Positions 1 to 10,191 of a stretch of DNA of 64,000 nt are shown piece after piece. Origin of the DNA: Purpureocillium takamizusanense. Its lineage: Eukaryota; Ascomycota; Sordariomycetes; Hypocreales; Ophiocordycipitaceae. The notes beneath the pieces were generated by a model. It was not told the DNA's origin. It ran no database searches and saw nothing but the letters and a program-made list of their open reading frames with translations. A program made the position numbers and the translations under genes. Numbering within the stretch: position 1 is the stretch's first letter; every line of letters begins with the position of its first letter. The stretch spans positions 1,178,001-1,242,000 of the forward strand of contig NC_063070.1 in the NCBI RefSeq assembly GCF_022605165.1, given 5' to 3'.

Positions 1-885
<885 letters not shown>

Positions 886-1478
886 ATGGTCAAGAAGAGA
901 AAGAACAAGTACGTGCCCGATCCCGCAACCCGCGTGCACCAGCGCTGACATGTCCCAGCGGCCGCAACAAGAAGGGCCGCGGCCACGTCAAGCCCATCCG
1001 CTGCAGCAACTGCTCGCGATGCACGCCCAAGGACAAGGCCATCAAGCGCTTCACCATCCGCAACATGGTCGAGTCTGCTGCCATTCGTACGTCCCCCTTC
1101 TGTCTGTCGATGCCGACCCTGCTGACCACCGCCCAGGTGACATCTCGGATGCCTCCGTCTTCTCGGAGTACACCGTCCCCAAGATGTACCTGAAGCTGCA
1201 GTACTGCGTCTCTTGCGCCATCCACGGCAAGATTGTCCGGTACGTTGTCCCCCGCGACAACTGCGCCCCCGGCGCATGTGCTTCAGATGAGCCTTGGTCG
1301 TGCCATGGACGCCCCCATGCCACAATCTCGATCGTCGAAGCGGTACGTCCCCAGGACCGTGTGCTGACCGGGATGCAGTGTCCGCTCGCGCGTCGGCCGC
1401 CGCAACCGCGCGCCCCCGCCCCGCGTCCGCTACAACAAGGACGGCAAGAAGATTACGCCCACGGTGGCCAAGGCCTAG
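886..1478 (+). CDS. RPS26: 40S ribosomal protein eS26 (S26)
   Basis: Small-subunit ribosomal protein at the mRNA exit site. Four exons (886-908, 959-1086, 1137-1239, 1379-1478) give 117 residues, close to the 119 of yeast. Spliced landmarks are [16 protein letters not shown], the zinc-binding [24 protein letters not shown] and [17 protein letters not shown]. The four zinc cysteines are in two CxxC pairs. The introns are 50, 50 and 139 nt. The third contains an extra internal acceptor/donor pair (see findings) whose use would give an immediate stop. Intron-rich 5' structure is usual for fungal ribosomal genes. Transcription probably depends on the shared upstream promoter. Confidence 0.96.
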
Positions 1479-1995
1479 GGGGATGGAGTTGGGGTCTCGC
1501 AGGGATAGACATGAACAATCATGACGAATCATTCAGGGACTTGGTCTGCCACGCTGTGTTGTGATTGTGTGATGCATGTTGCTATGTTCTTGCCGTGCGC
1601 ACGCCGGCCGTGCCATTTCGTAATCGACGCTGCTCCGCCTTGCACGCAGCCGACAGTAGAGCGCGACGCACCCGACGGCACCGCTTCATCGGGCGTCGCG
1701 CACAGGCTCAGTTCGGCGACTCCGTCCTTCAACGCCTGTGCAGAGCATCGCCGTGCACGCGCGGCGCCCTCTGGCCCGGCGTCGAGGACGCACCAAGCAT
1801 TACGGCATGCAAACTGAACGCCAGATGGCACGCCCGGCAATCACGCAACAATCGGCGACGAAAACGATGCACAGGCGACGCCGCGCCGACAGGTATAAAC
1901 AAGCTGGCCCCATCGGCCCTTGGACTCATTCGACTGCTCCCGCCCTTGTATCTCATGTCGCTGCTCAGTACAGAAACACCCTTCCATCCATCGCC
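1479..1995. other. Intergenic; core promoter of the 101-aa gene
   Basis: No coding pattern seen. A TATAAA string at 1894-1899 lies about 100 bp before the ATG at 1996 and is a plausible core promoter element for that gene. Confidence 0.4.
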
Positions 1996-2357
1996 ATGCC
2001 CAAGTATTACATCGCCGTCCAGGTCAAAAAAGAGTTTGCCGACCGCCACGCCGGGGACCCCAACTACATCCGGCACCTCATGCAGGACATCTGGTGGCAC
2101 GGCCATCACGCCATGAAGGGCATCGAGGACAAGGGCAACGGCCTGTGGTGGATCGCCTACGACGACCTGGAGACGGCGCGCCGCGACTTTGACACCAAGT
2201 CGCGCTACACGTCGCGCACGAGATTCGTGCACGACTTTGAGCAGTACGTGCGGGGCTCGCTCCCCTGACACCGAACGACGACGTCGCTAACGAGCACAGT
2301 GCCGAGATTGTCAACGAGTCCGGCGCGGTCGTGGAGGCGCTCCAGCTGCCCGTGTAG
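1996..2357 (+). CDS. Conserved-looking small protein of unknown function (101 aa)
   Basis: Not recognised. The chosen ATG starts MPKYYIAVQVKKEF; an upstream in-frame extension exists but looks non-coding. Exon 1 (1996-2243) and exon 2 (2300-2357) are joined across a 56-nt GTACGT...CACAG intron with a GCTAAC branch site. This replaces an early stop by the ending HAEIVNESGAVVEALQLPV. The protein is soluble and rich in charged and aromatic residues (DIWWHGHHAMKGIEDKGNGLWW), with no signal peptide or membrane segment. It converges on SMC4 with 115 bp between the stops. Clean splicing and codon pattern support a real gene; no function can be assigned. Confidence 0.72.
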
Positions 2358-2472
2358 GCCTCACGGCTGTGGACGACGCGGCGGTGTACAACCCTTTCCT
2401 TGGCCTAGCTAGACACGTCGATGCTCAAACGCACGTCATTTATACATGTTCATTATCATCCCGCGTAACGCA

Positions 2473-5400
2473 TCACCTCAGCGCCAACGTCGTCGTCTGC
2501 CCGGGGCCCGGTTGGCGCGGCGGCGGGCGGGGGCGCTCGATAAAGTCGCGGTTCTCCATGGTGACGCTCTTGGTCATGTGGTTGACCTTGTAGACGCCGA
2601 CGAGGCGCGCGGCGAGCTCAAACATGTTGTTGCGGAGCGAGATGACGATGAACTGGGCGTTTTTGGTGCGCTCCTTGATGTAGTTGGCGACAATCGAGAC
2701 CTGGGCTTGTCAGCGGGGGCGCACGCACATCAAGAGCGACAGACAATGGGGCGCGGACTCACGTTTCGAAAGTCGAGGGCCGCGTCAATCTCGTCCATGA
2801 CGTACAGCGGCGTCGGCTTGTAGTGGTGCAGGGCAAAGACGAGCGCGAGGCTGCTCAGCGTCTTCTCGCCGCCCGACAGGTTGCCAATGTTCTTCCAGCT
2901 CTTCTTGGGCGGCATGACGCTGAAGAGGATGCCCTCGCTAAAGGGGTCGAGGCTGTCGACGAGCTCGAGCTCGGCGTTGCCGCCCATGGTGATCATCTGG
3001 TACATTTCCTTGAGGCGCAGCGAGATGGCGCTGAAGCCGTCCATGAAGCCCTCGAGCCGCAGCCGCCGCAGGTCGTCGCACCGCTTCTTGGCCGCGTCGC
3101 GCTGCGCAATGGCCGACTGCAGGTCCGACGACCGCGCCGCGTGCTCCTCGACCCGGCGCCGGTACTCGGCCAGCACGCCCAGGTCCACGCTGACGTTTTG
3201 CGTCTTTTCCTCGAGCGCCGCAATCTCGCCCTTGAGCGCCTCCTTGCTCATGTCGGCGAGCTCGTCGGGCGTGTACCTGGGGAGTTCCTGGGGGGCGTCG
3301 CCGTCTGCCTCGTCACCTGCCTCGCCCTCTGCCTCTTCCTCTGCCTCGCCCTCTACCTCCCCCTGCGGCCCATCCGACGCGTCGGCCATTTCCACGTCTT
3401 CCTCTACGTCCTCCGCGTCCTCCGCGTCCTCCGCGTCCTCGTCGCTCGGCGTCTCCCGCTTCGTCTCCGTCGTCTTCCGCTTCGGCTCCGTCGGCTTCCC
3501 CCCCAAGTCTTGGACGTTCTGCAGGACCAGCTTCGACAGCTTGTCGTCCCAGTAGCGCAGCCGCTTCGTGTTCTCGGCCAGCGCCTTTTGGTTCTCCTCG
3601 AGCTTGTTGCGCATCTCAATCTCGACGGCGCGGCTCTCGTTGAGCTCCGCCGCCTTGTCGTCGAGCTCCTTCTTGAACGCGACGAGCTCCTTTTTCTTGG
3701 CCGCGAGCCCCTCCTCGGCCTCGCGCACGCGCGCCTGCAGCGCCTCGGCCTTTTCGCCCTGGTTGCTAATGTCGTCCTCGAGGCGCTCGAGGTCGCGGGC
3801 GGCCGCGTCGCGCTCCTTTGCGGCCTTGGCCAGGTCCTTGGCGAGCTTGACCTTTTGCTTCTCCGCCTTGGCCCTCCGCACCTCGGCGTTGGACACCTCC
3901 TCGTTGTGCGTCGAAATCTCCTCCTTGAGCGCGTCCACCTTGGACCGCTGCGCCCGCAGCCGCTCGCCGCCGGCCTCCATGATCTTGTCCTGCAGGCGCT
4001 GGATCTCCTCCTCGACGCTGGCCGTCTCGCCGCGGATGTCGTCAATCTCGGCGTTGAGCCTGGCAATCTCCTCCTGCAGCGCCGAGAGGCGGCGGTCGTC
4101 CGACGCCGAGGGCTGGTGCGCCTTGCTGACCTCGCCGATGCGCCGCTCGACGTCGGCCTGGTTGCGCGCGGCGCTCTCCATCTCGAGGCTCAGCTTCTGC
4201 ATCTTGGTCTCGAGCTGGGGGATCTGGACCCTGAGCTCCTTGAGCTTGCCCTCGCACTCGCGCTGGTACTCTTGGAACTCCTGGAACTTGGCCTCCCACG
4301 TGTCGCGGTCCTCCTCGAGCTTGGCCACGTGCTCCTTGGTGGTGTCGGCGACGAGCTTGGCCGACATGAGGCCCTTTTTCACGGTGGTGCCGCCGCCCGA
4401 CATGGTGCCCGACTTGTCGATGAGCTCGCCGGCGAGGGTGACGACGCGCCACCGCCGGGCGCCGTAGGCGATGCGGTTCGCCTGCGCCAGGTCCGCGGCG
4501 ACGAGCGTGTCCTGCATGGCGTGGTAAAACGCCGGGCGGAACTTGTCGGCGGCCGTGACCAGGTCGAACAGGCGCGGCGCGTCCTCGGGCGTCTGTATCG
4601 GCGCCAGGTCGCGCGCGCGCAGCTTGTCGAGGCAGATAAAGTTGCCGCGGCCGAGGTTGTTCTTGCGCAGGTACTCGATGCACTGCTGGCCGGCGTCGAC
4701 CGTCTCGGTGACAAAGTTGTCGAGGGCGGCGCAGGCCGTCGACACGGCCACGTCGTACTTGGGGTCGATGGTGCCGAGGTTGCCGAGGCGGCCGTGGAAG
4801 CCGTCGATGCGGCCCGACTCGCGCATGCGCATGAGGGCCGTCAGGACGTTGCCGCGCGTCTGCGTGCTGGCGAGGCTCGAGCGCGCCTCGTCGGCCTTTT
4901 GCCGGGCGTTTGAGATTTTGGACCGGAACTTGGGCTCCTGCCCGGCGAGCACGGCCAGCTCCTCGTCCATCTTGGCGGCCTCGTCGACGAGCGCCTGCCT
5001 CTCGGCCTCGCACGCCTTGAGCTCCTTGGCCTTGGCGGCCTTGGCCTGCTCGATGGCGGCGACCTTGGCCCGCAGCTCCTCGAGCGCGACGGCGCCGGCG
5101 TTTGCCTTTTCGCGGAGGATGCCCGTCTCGCTCTCGGCGACGGCAATGGCCGACTGCTTCTGGTTGATCTTCTCGACCCACGGCTCGAGCGAGCGCTGCT
5201 TGGCCGCGATCTGGTCGGAAAAGGCCTGCGTCTTGCCCTTGAGGCCGTCGCGGATCCGGGCCAGCTCGGCCTCCTCGGCGCGGACCTGCTCCTCGAGCTC
5301 CGCCACCTGCCGCGCGCGCGTCTCCATGTCGCGGGTGCACGCCTCGACCGTCTCGTCGGCGTCGGCCGTCGCGCCCTCGGCGTTGCCAATCGTCCTCTCC

Positions 5401-7116
5401 AGCTTGCCGCGCTTGTCGTCGAGGAACTTGCGCTTCTCGTCAAACTTGACGCGCTCCTGCTCAAACTTGGCCATGTCCTTGACGAGCGCCTGCGTCTGCT
5501 TGTCCCGGGCCTCAAACTCCTTGCTGCCCTTGGCGTACTGCGCCTCGAGGTCCCGGATGACCTGCTCGCTGCCGTGGTGCTTCTCGAGCTCCTCGTCGAG
5601 CTGCGCCTGCATCTGGTTGATGGCCTCCTGCGTCACGGCCACGTTGCCGCTGCACTCGTGGATGAAGAGCTGGTACAGCGCCGACTGCTTCATGGCCAGC
5701 TCGTTCTCGTCGCGCACGTACGCCAGCGCCTTTTCCTTTTTGTCCTCGAGGCTGTGCTTTTCCTTTTCCACGTGCTGCACGCGGCCGCTCTTTTCCACGC
5801 ACACGTCGTTGAGCGTCTCCACCTCGGCCGCCGCCTCCTCGATCGGCGTCTTGTACTTGGACGTGCCAATAATGTCCTCGAGGTACTCGAGCAGCCCGTC
5901 CTCGTGCTCGTTGCCGGCCTTGGCCTTCATCTGCGCAATCGACTCCACCTCGCCCTGCAGGATCAGGAACCGCTTGTGGTCCAGGTCCACGCCGCGCTCG
6001 CGCAGCAGCGTCGTGACCGTCGTGAAGTTGGACTCCTTGGCGTTGATGTAGTACTTGCTCGAGTTGTTGCGGAACGCCTTGCGGGATATGACGAGCGCCG
6101 AGTCGGGGACGACCTCGTGGCCGCCGCCGGGCTGCGCCAGTTAGCACGATGCACGGACACGGCAGATGCATGACAGGTGATGCATGACAGGAGATGCATG
6201 ACAGGGCAGATGCAGGACGTACCAGGTCAATCACTTCTTGAAAGTGCACTTCGACCTCGCAAAACTCGAGGTTCGGGTGCTGCGCCGAGTTGTGGATGAG
6301 CGCGGAAATCTTGCCCTGCCGCATCTTGCTCGCGCGGAAGCCAAACACAAACAGCAGCGAGTCGATGACGTTGGACTTGCCGGAGCCGTTGGGCCCGACG
6401 ACGGACGAAAAGGACGCGTGGAACGGGCCGACCTCTTGGCGGCCGGCGTAGCTCTTGAAGTTGTTGAGGATCAGGTACGTGAGCACGATGCGCGACTTGG
6501 GCGTCGTGTCCTCGACCATCGGGATCGTGATTGTCCGCTGCTTGAGCACAATGTCCAGCGGCTTGTCCATCACGTCCGGCGGCTTGTCCGCGACGTCCGA
6601 CTTGAGCGGCCTGATGGTGTCGTCGGGGTTCTGCGTGTTGACGCTGGAGGCGGTGATGTCGGCCAGGGGCGAGCCGTGCATCGTGACGTCGGGCGACGCG
6701 GGGGCCTTGGGCGTCGGCGGCACGTCGAGCGTCGTCGCCGTCGACGCCCGAGACGCCGTGCTCTGGCGCTTGCGCGGGGGGGGCTTCTTTTCGGGGTCGC
6801 CCTGCTGCAGCTGTGTCTGGTCCGCATCCCAAACCTCGCTGGGTTCCGTGGCCGCGGCCGCAGCCGGAGCCGCAGCAGGAGCCGGCATGGATGTCTTCAT
6901 TGGCCGTCCGCGCGGGCGCGGTGCCGCGGCGGGAGCGATGGAGCGCCGACTCCTCGTCTGCCGCCTCGGGCTCTTGCTGGGCTCTGGGGTAAAGTCCTCC
7001 TCGTCGTCGAGCGGCGTCTTGGTGGTGTTGGCGAGGTCGTCCGAGTCGTCCGAGTCGACAATGGCGGTGCGCCTCGACGCGGCGCGTCGCGAGGGCCGCG
7101 GGGGTGTCGCCGACAT
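2473..7116 (-). CDS. SMC4: Condensin core subunit SMC4 (Cut3)
   Basis: ATPase of the condensin complex; with SMC2 it compacts mitotic chromosomes. Three exons (7116-6223, 6131-2763, 2700-2473) give about 1496 residues. Visible in order: a basic, proline-rich N-terminal extension of about 200 residues; Walker A GPNGSGKSN at about 241; coiled coil; a hinge with GFHGRLGNLGTI; a second coiled coil; an acidic insert rich in E, D and A; the signature NLSGGEKTLSSLALVFALHH; and Walker B LYVMDEIDAALD. The terminal exon adds IVANYIKERTKNAQFIVISL, typical of SMC C-terminal lobes. The long N-terminus and acidic insert make it longer than yeast forms. Introns are 91 nt (with a small tandem repeat) and 62 nt. 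It is divergent from the ELYS-like gene. Confidence 0.97.
6163..6214. repeat. Short tandem repeat inside SMC4 intron 1
   Basis: Three to four copies of a roughly 14-bp unit GATGCATGACAGG(N) lie inside the 91-nt first intron of SMC4, leaving donor and acceptor intact. It probably explains why this intron is longer than its neighbours. Confidence 0.7.
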
Positions 7117-7420
7117 GGCGGCAGTTGATGGGATGAGTGCGATGGTGTGTACGGTCGATTCTCGAATGAGTGCAGTGATGGGTGTGGTCGGAGAGTGCAA
7201 ATGACGGCTGCGCACGATGGCTGCGCTGCGAGATGCGCGTTGATTGCCTGCGCTCGCGTCGCCGGGGCGTTGGTGTTTGGAAATGCCCCAAACCGTCGTG
7301 TGTAAACAAGCCCCGCTGCGTAGCGCCCGCCCACGTGACAGCGCGACACCTGTACTTTGTACTTTGTACCTCGGACTTCGTACCGTGACCCAATCTCGAA
7401 CCGTCAAGCTCATCTGCGCC
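7117..7420. promoter_or_regulatory. Divergent promoter between SMC4 and the ELYS-like gene
   Basis: A 304-bp gap separates two divergent start codons. It contains a palindromic CACGTG at 7332-7337 and a short CTTTGTACTTTGTACC duplication near 7353. Both genes act on chromosomes or the nuclear envelope, so co-regulation is possible but not shown. Confidence 0.4.
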
Positions 7421-8446
7421 ATGCTCGACTACACCCGGTTCCAGGACGTCTTCCCGGCGGACCTGCAGATTCCGTACGACCGCAGGCTGCAGCACGAGAT
7501 CGACGACCGTCGCAAGAGCCTCGATGGGACGCTCTTCATCGACCGCGTCATGAAGGCGCTCGGCATCGCCAAAGGTGCGCCCGACGTTTGACGTGGTCGC
7601 GCCCCTCTGACTCGACGCAGCCAAAACGTACCCTCCCAAGTCCGAGAGCGCCCTGCGGCAGGTGCACCAGCAAATCTGCGACGCCGGCATGTCGATGCAC
7701 CACAAGCAGTCGCTGCTGTACTACATCCTGCTCGACTTTGACGGCGCGAGCGGCCGCGACGCCGTGTCCGAGGCGTTTGCCATGGGCACGGGCATGCCCG
7801 GCACGTACCAGGTCTTTATGAAGGGCCTGTGGTACATGGACCGGCAAGACTACCAGGTACGCCCGCCGCCGCCGCCGCCCGCGGAGCAGGAGACGAGCTG
7901 ACGTCGGACCGGGGGGAGCAGCGCGCGCTGGAATACGTGGCGCACCCGTCGCTGACGCCCGACTTTGCCGACGACATCGTGGTCGCCCTCGTCCGCCACG
8001 CCGAGGCAAACGACTACAGCCTGGCGCTGGCGTACTACCACACGGTGCGACCGATCCTCAAGACGTCGGAGGCGCTGGAGCTGCTCTTCGACGCCATGGT
8101 GCGGACAGACGCGACCGAGGCGCTGCTCTTCTCGCGCACGCACCCGGGGCACACGCGCGAGCAGCTGTTCCGGCGGTGGATGGGCGGCGTGCTCGACGCC
8201 GGCAAGGGCGACAAGGCGGCCCACGTGACGCAACTGGCCCTGATGCCGTTTGACGCGACCGAGGAGGCGTGGTTCGAGGAGTACCTGACCCGGGGCGAGG
8301 GCCGGAACCTGCGCCGGGCCAAGGACACGCTGCTGATGCGCATGATTGCGTGCGACCGGTTTGCGGACGTGAGCCGGGTCAAGGGCGGCGGCCCGTGGAG
8401 CGGCGTGATTGACGGCATCAGGAAGGGGATCGAGGGCCTGGAGTGA
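7421..8446 (+). CDS. ELYS-like nuclear pore assembly protein
   Basis: Resembles the fungal ELYS/Ely5 domain family, which associates with the Nup107/Nup84 outer-ring complex. Three exons (7421-7574, 7621-7856, 7922-8446) with introns of 46 and 65 nt give 304 residues. Family-like landmarks are YYILLDFDGASG, GLWYMDRQDYQ followed after splicing by RALEYVAHPSLTPDF, and alpha-helical solenoid stretches such as ALVRHAEANDYSLALAYYH. There is no membrane segment or signal peptide. The length matches compact fungal ELYS proteins, which lack the large beta-propeller and AT-hook parts of animal ELYS. The family call rests on recalled motif pattern only. Confidence 0.8.
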
Positions 8447-9444
8447 GCGCACAGCACGGCGTTGGGGTGTACATAAGCTGGGATAAAGTCTTTCTACTGC
8501 CAATTCCACTGCTAAAATGGCGGCGTATGGCATCGATGCTATCGTGTCGTGCACGCTCCCGCTGTAGCCGGATCAAGGACAAAGTGAATCCCAATTCAGC
8601 GCGGATGCACAGTAGACTTTGAATGAAGTCATCTTTCTGCTGCCAAAACGGCGGCGTGTGGCATGTCCGTGTCGTGCACGCTCACGCTGTAGCCGCATCA
8701 AGTACACAGTGAATCCCCAGCGCGGACATGATCAGTGGGGCTCATGTCGATGGTGGGGTTGGTGTCGATGACTAACACGAGCATAGGTATATAGACTACA
8801 ATTTCGCTCAAATTATTTGCCTTCGGGCATTTGGTCAATTTGAAACGATGTAAGCACACCGCTCGCCGGACACCGCGCGAGTTCGAATCCTGACCCGTAC
8901 ACAGACAGAGAAGATTAGCATGGCCCCTGCACTAAGGATGACACGCTCAATCAAAGAGAAGCTACCTATTTTTTTGTCTTTTTTTCTTTTTGTAATTTTC
9001 TTTCCCGTGATTGTTTTGCTGCGTGTCGTCAATGTGGTGACGCTGTGAGGCTCGTTGACAGGTGGCCGGGTGCACTGTCGCGGCAGCGGGCAAGGTGCAG
9101 GCGTTCCACGTCCCTCATTTGGGTGATGGATATGGATTGACAGCTGGACGCCGTGTCACGGTAATGCACGGAAACAACGGCCGAGATCTCCATAAGGACA
9201 TGTACACGACAGCGATTGAAGAATAATGTGTCACTGCGTGCTTCGAGCTGTGCCACGGTATGCCTTTGACGACTGAGCTGCAATGCTGCGTTCGCGTGTT
9301 GGCATCGGCCATAGGGTAGGGCGCTGCTCAACGCTCATCCACATTGTGGGTGATGGGCTGGCAGGTCAAAACTCAATTGCTGGTTCATCACCGCAGTCTC
9401 ATTCATTCTTCTATGTAGTACGCTATGCTGCAGTATAATCTCCC
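8447..9444. other. Convergent intergenic region with a diverged duplication
   Basis: Lies between two convergent genes (ELYS-like and EBP-like). No gene found. It contains the diverged direct repeat listed separately and a tRNA B-box-like string near 8880 that does not fold as a tRNA. Confidence 0.5.
8485..8725. repeat. Diverged direct duplication of about 110 bp
   Basis: Two copies, about 8485-8605 and 8625-8725, share blocks such as GTCGTGCACGCTC, CGCTGTAGCC and AGTGAATCCC in the same order. They differ by substitutions and small indels, so the duplication is old. No open frame is conserved between the copies. Confidence 0.8.
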
Positions 9445-10191
9445 CTACTGGGCCTTCTTGACCGCGCCGTTGGCCAGGCCGTGGCCGCGGGCAAACGCCG
9501 CCGCCGACTCGCGCACGCTCTGGGCCATGAGGAGCAACGGGATGACGATCCAAAAGGCGTTGCAGAGCACAAAGTAGGCCCAGTAGTAGAAGCGCTCGGG
9601 GCGCGAGTAGGCGAGGCCGTTGAGCAGCTCGTTGAACCAGCAGATGCAGTAGTAGAGGACGTCGCCGTACAGCTGGCCCAGGCTGACGACGAGCTGCACG
9701 GGGTGGCGGAGGGGGCTGCGCGTGAGGACGGCGTAGGCGCAGAAAAAGGACAGCGGGCCCCAGAAGACGGCGGTGACGGTCTCCATGCACACGACGAAGG
9801 GGTCCTGCGTCATGTAGCGCGAGTCGGAGAGCGAGTACTCCTTCCACAGCTGGCCGAAGAGGTCCGTCCGGCTGGCCATGTCGAGGAAGTTGTACGCAAA
9901 GTAGCCTGGGGTCATTAGTCTACGGGAACCTGGGTGTGACAAGATGGACGTACCCTCGAAGAAGAGGTGGATGCAGCCGCACAGCACAAACCAGAAGGCA
10001 ATGAGCAGCTCCGTCAGGGGCAGGCCGGGGCGCACGCGCGCGGCGACGAGGGCCGTGGGCACGAAGAGGGCGCCGCACGCGGCCGCGAAGATGGCGACGA
10101 GCGTGACGGGGCCGATGGTGTTGGCGACGTAGTTTTTGACGGGCGCGCCGAGCGGGTAGAAGGGGTGGCTGGCCATGGCGGGGGCGTCCAT
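9445..10191 (-). CDS. EXPERA-domain emopamil-binding-like protein (delta8-delta7 sterol isomerase family)
   Basis: Polytopic ER membrane protein of the EBP family, which moves the sterol double bond from C8 to C7. Two exons (10191-9954, 9905-9445) give 232 residues. The 48-nt intron is a multiple of three and lacks an in-frame stop, so retention would add 16 residues. Four or five hydrophobic segments are visible. The acidic/histidine pair sits in CGCIHLFFEG (H75, E79) and a second Glu in METVTAVFWGPLSFF (E121). These match almost residue for residue the catalytic H76, E80 and E122 of human EBP. SLGQLYGDVLYY is another family hallmark. Fungal ergosterol synthesis normally uses the unrelated ERG2 enzyme, so the substrate here is open. 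Confidence 0.88.
   Translation of the reverse strand: MDAPAMASHPFYPLGAPVKNYVANTIGPVTLVAIFAAACGALFVPTALVAARVRPGLPLTELLIAFWFVLCGCIHLFFEGTSILSHPGSRRLMTPGYFAYNFLDMASRTDLFGQLWKEYSLSDSRYMTQDPFVVCMETVTAVFWGPLSFFCAYAVLTRSPLRHPVQLVVSLGQLYGDVLYYCICWFNELLNGLAYSRPERFYYWAYFVLCNAFWIVIPLLLMAQSVRESAAAFARGHGLANGAVKKAQ

Noticed and set aside
2823..4913. 696-codon plus-strand open frame opposite SMC4
   Set aside because: It is antisense to the coiled-coil coding region and reads as Leu/Arg/Val-rich noise. SMC4 explains the sequence fully.
6223..7705. Longer SMC4 N-terminus from upstream in-frame codons
   Set aside because: Upstream codons run across the divergent promoter and into the 5' part of the ELYS-like gene. 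The ATG at 7116 reading MSATPPRPSRR is the natural start.
8832..8902. tRNA-like string with GAGTTCGAATCC B-box
   Set aside because: The T stem does not pair (GCGAG against CCTGA) and no acceptor stem or D arm fits at the right distances. At most a degenerate fragment.
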